From contig JABUSF010000005.1 in assembly GCA_021443945.1 (NCBI GenBank), positions 119,152-124,893 of the forward strand: DNA of 5,742 nucleotides, read 5' to 3'. The position numbers and the translations under genes are program-made. How positions within the stretch are numbered: the stretch's first letter is position 1; each line of letters begins with the position of its first letter. The DNA comes from Ileibacterium sp. (lineage in GTDB: Bacteria > Bacillota_I > Bacilli_A > Erysipelotrichales > Erysipelotrichaceae). Below the pieces are notes generated by a model. It did no database searches. It saw nothing but the letters and a program-made list of their open reading frames with translations, and was not told the origin of the DNA. Of this stretch, positions 1 to 4,784 are shown piece by piece.

Positions 1-8
1 CTTTATAC

Positions 9-34
9 AGCGGTCCAAAGGGCCGCTTTTTTTT
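9..34 (+). terminator. Rho-independent terminator upstream of the first gene
   Basis: An 8-bp stem, AGCGGTCC at 9-16 against GGGCCGCT at 20-27 with one G-U pair, closes an AAA loop and runs straight into a T run at 27-34. It most simply ends transcription of a gene lying before the window. It sits only about 20 nt before a TTG start at 56, so it could instead be the terminator half of a leader attenuator for the downstream genes. The upstream sequence needed to decide is not present. Confidence 0.85.
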
Positions 35-55
35 GTTTTCACAAGGAATGCAAAT

Positions 56-85
56 TTGCAGAAAATTGAAACAAACGGGTATACT
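56..85 (+). promoter_or_regulatory. Candidate weak promoter just before ATG 92
   Basis: TATACT at 80-85 matches five of six bases of the sigma-A -10 box. TTGCAG at 56-61 is a poor -35 (only TTG matches), with an 18-nt spacer. Transcription would begin near 92, which is an in-frame ATG of the downstream gene, so the mRNA would be leaderless or nearly so. It is attractive because a terminator ends at 34 and there is no other room for a promoter before the gene. The weak -35 and the rarity of leaderless genes in Bacillota keep this tentative. Confidence 0.3.
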
Positions 86-577
86 GGTTTCATGAGCAAA
101 AAAGAAAAGTTTCCATATGATCTTCCTTTAGGAACAGCAGTGGATTTTGCGGATGGCAAATTCATGCTGGTTGTTAAAGATGACGAATGGAACGATGAGC
201 AGCTGTCTCTGGCAAAAGCATTCAATGTTCACTTCTGCTATACCGCAGATCTGGGCATCTTTGTTCTGGAAGGCGGACCCATCGATTCCAGTGATTTCTA
301 CTTCAACATTCAGGATTGTGACGAGAAGGACGTCCTTCTGAATGCTGAAAACCTGACGGTGGAGGTGTATCTGGTGGATGAGGAAAACAACATCTGTCTG
401 AAAAAAAGCCTGACCCTGAACAAGGAAATGAGCCATGCCATTCAGGAAATGCTCCGCCAGCAAAGCCAGGTGTCTTTTATGCCGGACGAATTCGACGTCA
501 ATGTGCAGGGCATTCAAAGTGCGTATGAGCCATTCGAACTGAATAAATTTTCGAAAGCCGAATTTGTTGTGAAATAG
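56..577 (+). CDS. Unrecognised small acidic protein, first gene of the ACT/UPF0210 group
   Basis: I do not recognise this family. The frame encodes 173 residues from a TTG at 56, or 161 from an ATG at 92. It has no signal peptide and no obvious membrane segment, so it is probably cytosolic. The composition is clearly acidic, with roughly two Asp/Glu for each Lys/Arg and clusters such as DDEWNDE and CDEKD. Alternating hydrophobic stretches (FMLVVKDD, LTVEVYLVDEE, AEFVVK) suggest a beta-rich or alpha/beta fold; there is no catalytic signature. The start is ambiguous. TTG 56 has AAGGA at 43-47 with an 8-nt spacer. ATG 92 has no good Shine-Dalgarno but lies just after a TATACT box. It ends 14 nt before the ACT-domain gene on the same strand, so co-transcription is likely and a role linked to that pair is an inference. 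Coding status is supported by length, spacing and the Shine-Dalgarno; the function is unknown. Confidence 0.75.
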   Translation: MQKIETNGYTGFMSKKEKFPYDLPLGTAVDFADGKFMLVVKDDEWNDEQLSLAKAFNVHFCYTADLGIFVLEGGPIDSSDFYFNIQDCDEKDVLLNAENLTVEVYLVDEENNICLKKSLTLNKEMSHAIQEMLRQQSQVSFMPDEFDVNVQGIQSAYEPFELNKFSKAEFVVK

Positions 578-591
578 GAAGGGACTAGATT

Positions 592-861
592 ATGAGAGCC
601 GTAATAAGTGTAGTAGGCAATGACCGCGTGGGGATTCTGGCTATGGTAGCCAATGCCTGTGCGGATCATGGCATTAATATCATGGAAGTAGCCCAGACCA
701 TTGTGGACGGAATCTTCTCCATGACAATGATTGTGGATATGAAAGGCATGGATGAATCCTTTGATGATTTTGCTTCCGAAATGGAGCAGATCGGTGTGGA
801 CAATGCACTGATTATCCGTGTGATGAACCAGGCGATCTTTGATGCCATGCATTCCATTTAA
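592..861 (+). CDS. ACT-domain protein, UPF0237 family
   Basis: This 89-residue protein is a single ACT domain and nothing more. The N-terminal strand and turn (MRAVISVVGNDRVGILA) carry the G-x-D-R-x-G-I pattern typical of ligand-binding ACT domains. A helix follows, then N-I-M-E-V-A-Q-T (about 29-36), the second strand characteristic of UPF0237. ACT domains usually dimerise and bind an amino acid at the interface to control an enzyme or regulator. The stand-alone UPF0237 type resembles the GcvR side of the superfamily, but its ligand has not been established to my knowledge. ATG 592 is preceded by AGGAAGGG at 576-583, which overlaps the stop of the previous gene and sits 8 nt from the start. 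The next gene, a UPF0210 protein, starts 9 nt after the stop. That pairing is common in Bacillota and supports a shared complex or regulatory relation, as inference. Confidence 0.93.
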   Translation: MRAVISVVGNDRVGILAMVANACADHGINIMEVAQTIVDGIFSMTMIVDMKGMDESFDDFASEMEQIGVDNALIIRVMNQAIFDAMHSI

Positions 862-870
862 GGTGGGCCT

Positions 871-2226
871 ATGCAGACAAAAGAAATTCTTGAAACCATA
901 AAAATGATTGACGAAGAGTGTCTGGACATCCGCACCATCACCATGGGGATTTCCCTGCTGGACTGCTGCGACCCTGACATTCATGAATCCTGCCGCAAGG
1001 TAGAGGAAAAAATCTGCCGCCTGGCCAAAGATCTGGTCAAAACGGGAGAAGATATTTCCAGAGAGTATGGCATCCCAGTGGTCAACAAACGCATTTCTGT
1101 CACCCCTATCGCCCTGCTGGCAAACTGCAGTCAGGGAGATCCGGTGGAATATGCTCTGACACTGGAACGCTGCGCTCAAAAGCTGGGCGTCGATTTTATC
1201 GGCGGATACTCGGCACTGGTGCAGAAAGGATATACGCCTGGAGACCATGCTTTAATTGAAAGCATTCCAAGAGCCTTGGCTGCCACCCAGCATATCTGTG
1301 CCTCTGTCAACATTGGATCGACCAAAGCCGGCATTAACATGGACGCTGTCAAGCAGATGGGGCAGGTGGTTCGTCAGGCAGCCGAACTGACGGCCGATGA
1401 AAACTGCATGGCCGCTGCCAAACTGGTGGTCTTCTGCAACGCACCGGAAGACAACCCCTTTATGGCGGGAGCTTTCCACGGGGTGGGAGAAGGAGACTGC
1501 GTTTTAAACGTAGGGGTTTCCGGTCCTGGTGTTGTCCGAGCGGCTCTTGCCAAAGCGAGCAAGGAAGCCTCCATGGATGAAATGGCCGATCTGATTAAAA
1601 AGACAGCCTTCAAAATCACCCGTATGGGACAGCTGGTGGGAAAAGAAGCCAGCCGCCGTTTGGGCGTGCCTTTTGGAATTGTCGACCTGTCTTTGGCTCC
1701 GACTCCGGCTGTGGGAGATTCCGTCGCTCACATTCTGGAAGAACTGGGCCTGAAAACCTGCGGAGCCTATGGAACGACAGCGTGCCTTGCCATGCTTAAT
1801 GATGCGGTAAAAAAAGGCGGTGTCATGGCCACCAGTCACGTGGGCGGCCTTTCCGGAGCCTTCATTCCGGTCTCTGAAGATGCAGGAATGATTCATGCGG
1901 CGCAGTGCGGATGCCTGAATCTGGAAAAGCTGGAAGCCATGACGGCCGTATGTTCGGTTGGGCTGGATATGATTGTTGTACCGGGAAACACTTCTGCAGA
2001 TGTGATTTCCGGGATGATTGCCGATGAAGCGGCGATTGGCATGGTCAATTCCAAAACCACAGCGGTTCGCGTGATTCCGGCGATTGGCAAAAACGTCGGG
2101 GATATGCTCGACTTTGGCGGCCTTCTGGGAAGCGGCCCGGTGATGCCCATCAACCAGGAAGAAAACTCTGTTTTCGTCAACCGCGGCGGGCGTATTCCAG
2201 CTCCTTTGCAGGCGCTGAAAAACTAA
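871..2226 (+). CDS. UPF0210 / PFL family protein (DUF711)
   Basis: The 451-residue product matches the usual length (about 445-455) of the UPF0210 family, called PFL because of a remote resemblance to pyruvate formate-lyase-type folds. Recognisable family segments are the N-terminal DIRTITMGISLLDC (19-32), VNKRISVTPIALLA (71-84), FCNAPEDNPFMAGAFHG (188-204), NVGVSGPGVV (213-222), VDLSLAPTPAVGDSVA (271-286) and the glycine-rich DFGGLLGSGPVMPIN (414-428). No signal peptide or transmembrane segment is evident, so it is probably cytosolic. I see no glycyl-radical motif that would support true formate-lyase activity, and the reaction is unknown. ATG 871 has AAGGTGG at 860-866, with a short 4-nt spacer; this overlaps the ACT-gene stop and suggests coupled translation. 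The ACT partner may sense an amino acid for this protein, but that is inference. The reading frame is intact, with no frameshift. Confidence 0.95.
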   Translation: MQTKEILETIKMIDEECLDIRTITMGISLLDCCDPDIHESCRKVEEKICRLAKDLVKTGEDISREYGIPVVNKRISVTPIALLANCSQGDPVEYALTLERCAQKLGVDFIGGYSALVQKGYTPGDHALIESIPRALAATQHICASVNIGSTKAGINMDAVKQMGQVVRQAAELTADENCMAAAKLVVFCNAPEDNPFMAGAFHGVGEGDCVLNVGVSGPGVVRAALAKASKEASMDEMADLIKKTAFKITRMGQLVGKEASRRLGVPFGIVDLSLAPTPAVGDSVAHILEELGLKTCGAYGTTACLAMLNDAVKKGGVMATSHVGGLSGAFIPVSEDAGMIHAAQCGCLNLEKLEAMTAVCSVGLDMIVVPGNTSADVISGMIADEAAIGMVNSKTTAVRVIPAIGKNVGDMLDFGGLLGSGPVMPINQEENSVFVNRGGRIPAPLQALKN

Positions 2227-2311
2227 AAAATACGCTGGCTAAAAATATCGGAAAATTACGTGAAAATGTCAAAAAAGTGCGGGATCAAGAGCACAAAAGG
2301 CTTGTTATCAG
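2227..2311. other. A/T-rich gap after the UPF0210 gene, no terminator seen
   Basis: This gap separates the UPF0210 stop from the promoter of the T-box operon. It is rich in A runs on the + strand and contains no GC-rich hairpin followed by T residues. No open frame with a ribosome-binding site is present. The segment AGCACAA at 2290-2296 is the left arm of an inverted repeat whose right arm lies at 2329-2335. Without a terminator here, upstream transcripts could run into the T-box leader. Confidence 0.5.
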
Positions 2312-2340
2312 TTGAGATTGCGTGTTGATTGTGCTTTAAT
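2312..2340 (+). promoter_or_regulatory. Sigma-A-type promoter of the T-box operon
   Basis: TTGAGA at 2312-2317 (five of six bases of TTGACA) is followed by an ideal 17-nt spacer and TTTAAT at 2335-2340 (five of six of TATAAT). TGC at 2332-2334 provides the TGn of an extended -10. Initiation is predicted near 2347, just before the first base-paired segment of T-box Stem I at 2350. The fit between the promoter and the leader's 5' end supports both calls. Confidence 0.75.
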
Positions 2341-2346
2341 CTTGGC

Positions 2347-2557
2347 ATACACGTTGATAAGAAGCAGTACGGAGAGAGAAGCCTAGAGAGAGACAGCGGA
2401 CGGTGCAAGCTGCTGGCGGAAACTTCGGAACGTATCTTGGAGTGCAGGTTAATCCCTGCCGCGATCCGCGTTATGGATGAGAGCTCTTTTTATAAAAAAA
2501 GAGAAGTTAGGTGGTACCGCGTTATAAACGTCCTTTCTCAAGGGCGTTTTTATTTTT
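2347..2557 (+). promoter_or_regulatory. T-box leader, predicted tRNA-Arg specific (specifier CGT)
   Basis: The leader reads through to the downstream transporter genes when its cognate tRNA is uncharged. The invariant T-box element AGGTGGTACCGCG is at 2509-2521, with tRNA-end-pairing bases TGGT at 2512-2515, predicting an A discriminator base. Stem I shows a K-turn (GTTGA at 2353-2357 opposite TTGGAG at 2437-2442), an AGTA specifier-loop strand at 2366-2369, an AGAGAG element at 2385-2390 and the distal loop GGACGGTGCAAGC at 2398-2410. The upper helix pairs CGGAG 2370-2374 with CTTCG 2423-2427. The lower helix pairs 2358-2362 with 2435-2439. This leaves AGCAGTA facing GAACGTA (2428-2434), which aligns base for base with AGAAGTA and AAAGGCA of the Bacillus subtilis glyQS leader. 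The GGC position there corresponds to CGT at 2431-2433, an Arg codon. Small hairpins follow at 2444-2459 and 2464-2478, and an A/T-rich Stem III at 2484-2503. T-box identity is near certain. Arg specificity is an inference; a one-base shift would give GTA (Val) or ACG (Thr). Confidence 0.95.
2526..2557 (+). terminator. T-box attenuator terminator
   Basis: AAACGTCCTT at 2526-2535 pairs with AAGGGCGTTT at 2540-2549 around a TCTC loop, with one G-U pair, followed by a T-rich run to 2557. Its 5' arm contains CGTCC (2529-2533), which can instead pair with GCG 2519-2521 and GG 2510-2511 to form the antiterminator around the T-box bulge. The two structures are therefore mutually exclusive, as expected for transcription attenuation. 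Confidence 0.92.
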
Positions 2558-2603
2558 CAAGAACTGCTGCTTCAGGGCCAGGCCCCGAAAGGAAAACAAA
2601 AAA

Positions 2604-3383
2604 ATGAACAAATTCTTCAAAGTTGTGGCTGCGGGAGCCATTGCACTCGGCATGACCGCCTGCTCCGGTACAAGCAAAGATGCTGGTCAGACAGCAGACA
2701 GCAGCGACAAGGCAAAAGAAATCCTCATTGGCATTTCTCCGGACTACCCGCCATATGAATCCAAAAACACAGCCGGCCAGATTGAAGGCTTTGATGTGGA
2801 TATGACAGACTGGATTTTCAAATACCTCAACGAACACGGACATAATTACACCTATGATTTCGTTGAACTGTCCTTTGATACGATTATTTCCTCTCTGCAG
2901 GCAGGACAGATTGATCTGGGTATTTCCGGCTTTACTTACGATGAAAAACGAGAAGGTATTTTCTCTGACTCTTACTACGATTCTGCACAGGTCATCATTG
3001 TCAGAAATGATTCTTCTGTTGCTTCCTCTGCCGATCTGAATGGAAAAACAGTAGGTGCTCAGCAGGGAGCCACCGCTGAACAGGCTGCTTCCTCCATTGA
3101 AGGGGCCAAAGTCAAATCTGTACCAGATGTAAAAACATTGATGGAAACTCTGAAATCCGATGGTCTGGATGCGGTTGTTCTTGACCAGGCGGTTGCCAAC
3201 AACTACGCGGCAAACGGCGATTTCAAAGTTCTGGATGAAAAACTTCTGGATGAAAAGAACATTATCTATACAACCAAAAACAACCAGGAACTCCTGGATC
3301 AGGTCAATGAAGCCATTAAAGCCTTTACTGCCAGCGAAGACTACAAAACACTGACTGACAAGTGGTTTGGTGCTGCTGAATAA
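2604..3383 (+). CDS. Amino-acid ABC transporter substrate-binding lipoprotein, probably for arginine
   Basis: This 259-residue precursor belongs to the family 3 periplasmic-binding-protein-type solute receptors. A Lys-containing N-terminus and hydrophobic core end in GMTAC, so cleavage and lipidation are expected at Cys20, anchoring it to the outer face of the membrane. A Ser/Asp/Lys-rich linker (21-38) precedes the receptor domain, which opens with ILIGISPDYPPYE (40-52). Ligand-pocket hallmarks are GFD at 62-64, DLGISGFT at 104-111 and Arg116, the residue that normally clamps the ligand carboxylate. Family features alone do not fix the ligand; arginine is inferred from the Arg-type T-box upstream. 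ATG 2604 is chosen because AAAGGA (2588-2593) lies before it and the signal peptide starts there. The frame is open upstream to 2511, but that extension lies inside the T-box leader and is not expected to be translated. It overlaps the permease gene by one base (TAATG). Confidence 0.95.
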   Translation: MNKFFKVVAAGAIALGMTACSGTSKDAGQTADSSDKAKEILIGISPDYPPYESKNTAGQIEGFDVDMTDWIFKYLNEHGHNYTYDFVELSFDTIISSLQAGQIDLGISGFTYDEKREGIFSDSYYDSAQVIIVRNDSSVASSADLNGKTVGAQQGATAEQAASSIEGAKVKSVPDVKTLMETLKSDGLDAVVLDQAVANNYAANGDFKVLDEKLLDEKNIIYTTKNNQELLDQVNEAIKAFTASEDYKTLTDKWFGAAE

Positions 3384-4060
3384 TGACCTTAACTGAGTTT
3401 CTTACGAAAGAGAACATTCTCTTTCTGCTCCAGGGGGCTGGCGTTTCTTTAGCGCTGGCCTTTGGTGCGTTATTTATAGGGATGGTCATTGGTGTCATCC
3501 TGGCAGCTGCAAAGCTTTCCAAGGTAAAAGTGTTCAACTGGCTGGCAAATATCTACGTTGAGCTTTTCCGCGGAACGCCGATGCTGCTGCAGATCTTCTT
3601 CTTTTATTTGGCTGTACCGGTGCTGATCAGCATGATTACGGGAGCCCGCTTCCGTGCCAATATTTATGTGGTGGCACTGACTGCATTGTCTTTGAACTCC
3701 GGCGCCTATCAGACAGAACTGATTCGTTCCGGTATTCAGGGCGTTGAAAAAGGACAGTGGGAAGCCAGTGATACTTTGGGGCTGTCCTACTGGACCATGA
3801 TGTTTCAGGTCATTCTGCCCCAGGCTTTCAAGCGGATTATCCCGCCTCTGGTCTCTGAATTTATTACTCTGATTAAAGACAGTTCTCTGGCTTCCTGTAT
3901 TGGAACGACGGAATTGATGTACAACACTCAGGTTCTGGGTGCCCGTTACTACAACTACCTGTACCCACTGAGTGTGGCTGCGGTGTTCTATCTGGCGATG
4001 ACTCTTGTTATTTCCTTCTTTGCCCGCAGATTAGAAAGGAAGATGGCCGCAAGTGATTAA
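3383..4060 (+). CDS. Polar amino-acid ABC transporter permease (HisM/GlnP family)
   Basis: The 225-residue integral membrane protein has hydrophobic segments at about 13-42, 67-86, 92-105 and 195-217, plus less clear ones between. The family signature ELFRGTPMLLQIFFFY is at 60-75. The cytoplasmic EAA loop, which docks on the ATPase, is at 127-146 (EASDTLG, then VILPQ). Only one permease gene is present, so a homodimer is the likely channel, as in many Bacillota arginine, cystine and glutamine importers. ATG 3383 shares its first base with the stop of the binding-protein gene. No strong Shine-Dalgarno precedes it, so translation probably depends on ribosomes finishing the previous gene. Its 3' end overlaps the ATPase gene by 8 nt. 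No defect is visible. Substrate assignment comes only from context. Confidence 0.95.
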   Translation: MTLTEFLTKENILFLLQGAGVSLALAFGALFIGMVIGVILAAAKLSKVKVFNWLANIYVELFRGTPMLLQIFFFYLAVPVLISMITGARFRANIYVVALTALSLNSGAYQTELIRSGIQGVEKGQWEASDTLGLSYWTMMFQVILPQAFKRIIPPLVSEFITLIKDSSLASCIGTTELMYNTQVLGARYYNYLYPLSVAAVFYLAMTLVISFFARRLERKMAASD

Positions 4061-4784
4061 AGCAGAACATATCTCTAAAAATTTCGGCGCCCTTCATGCC
4101 CTTTCCGATGCTTCTCTTTCTGTAAATAAAGGGGAAGTGGTGTGCCTGATCGGACCTTCCGGATCCGGCAAGTCCACCTTCCTGCGCTGCATCCACGGTC
4201 TGGAAACACCAGACGAGGGAAAAGTCTGTCTGGACGGACAGGTGCTGGATCCTTCCAAAAAGCAGGAATACCGTCAGCTGCGCAACCGGATGGGATTTGT
4301 ATTCCAGCATTTCAATCTGTTTCCCAACAAAACCGTTCTTGACAACTGCAAGCTCGCACAGGTTTCTGTGCTCAAGCGGTCTGATCAGGAAGCGGAAGAA
4401 AAGGCCCTGTACTATCTGGGCAAAGTCGGACTTCTGGAAAAGAAGGATTCCTATCCCAACCAGCTGTCCGGCGGACAGAAACAGCGTGTCGCCATTGCCC
4501 GTGCTCTGTGCATGGACCCGGAAATTATGCTGTTTGACGAACCTACCTCGGCACTGGATCCGGAAATGATCAAGGAAGTCCTTGAAGTTATGCAGGATCT
4601 GGCTGCTCAGGGAATGACGATGATTGTGGTGACTCACGAAATGGGCTTTGCCCGTAAGGTGGGAAGCAAAGTGGTTTTCCTGGAAGCAGGAAAAGTGGTG
4701 GAGGAATCTCCTTCTGAAGAGTTCTTCACCAGTCCAAAGAGCGAACGGGCCAAAGAATTTTTAGGAAAGGTATTCTACGACTGA
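4053..4784 (+). CDS. Amino-acid ABC transporter ATP-binding protein (GlnQ/ArtP family)
   Basis: The 243-residue cytoplasmic ATPase energises uptake by the permease. All nucleotide-binding motifs are intact: Walker A GPSGSGKST (34-42), Q-loop Gln85 in FVFQHFNLFP, signature LSGGQ (138-142), Walker B IMLFDE (158-163), D-loop SALD (166-169) and switch His195 in VVTHE. FNLFPNKTVLDN and the spacing are typical of polar amino-acid uptake ATPases. The start is GTG 4053, inside the permease 3' end, with AGGA at 4037-4040 some 12 nt upstream. Its stop overlaps the next ATG by one base (TGATG), so the PLP enzyme gene is probably translated in step. With the two preceding genes it completes an importer. 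Confidence 0.96.
   Translation: MIKAEHISKNFGALHALSDASLSVNKGEVVCLIGPSGSGKSTFLRCIHGLETPDEGKVCLDGQVLDPSKKQEYRQLRNRMGFVFQHFNLFPNKTVLDNCKLAQVSVLKRSDQEAEEKALYYLGKVGLLEKKDSYPNQLSGGQKQRVAIARALCMDPEIMLFDEPTSALDPEMIKEVLEVMQDLAAQGMTMIVVTHEMGFARKVGSKVVFLEAGKVVEESPSEEFFTSPKSERAKEFLGKVFYD

Noticed and set aside
48..95. A 15-codon upstream ORF from ATG 48 ending in TGA that overlaps ATG 92 (ATGA)
   Set aside because: The AAGGA directly abuts this ATG, leaving no spacer for initiation. The overlap with ATG 92 is suggestive of coupling but probably chance.
514..1248. A 244-codon minus-strand frame opposite the ACT and UPF0210 genes
   Set aside because: It is a shadow of two clear family members. Its protein is rich in His, Phe and Cys without any family pattern, and it has no credible start context.
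2484..2503. CTCTTTTT / AAAAAGAG hairpin as a second terminator
   Set aside because: It has no GC-rich stem and no trailing T run, and it sits just before the T-box element, where Stem III of T-box leaders is expected.
2575..2585. GGGCC-A-GGCCC inverted repeat before the binding-protein gene
   Set aside because: The one-base centre cannot form a full hairpin, it does not cover the ribosome-binding site, and nothing links it to a known element.
2511..2603. In-frame N-terminal extension of the binding protein from a GTG at 2511
   Set aside because: It would start inside the T-box element and run through the terminator hairpin. ATG 2604 has a Shine-Dalgarno and begins a proper lipoprotein signal peptide.
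2329..2607. A 92-codon + strand frame in the gap before the binding-protein gene
   Set aside because: It lies across the promoter -10 and the whole T-box leader, has no sensible ribosome-binding site, and its sequence is fully explained by RNA structure.
4008..4637. A 209-codon minus-strand frame opposite the ATPase gene
   Set aside because: The + strand frame has every ABC ATPase motif; the reverse frame is an incidental shadow.
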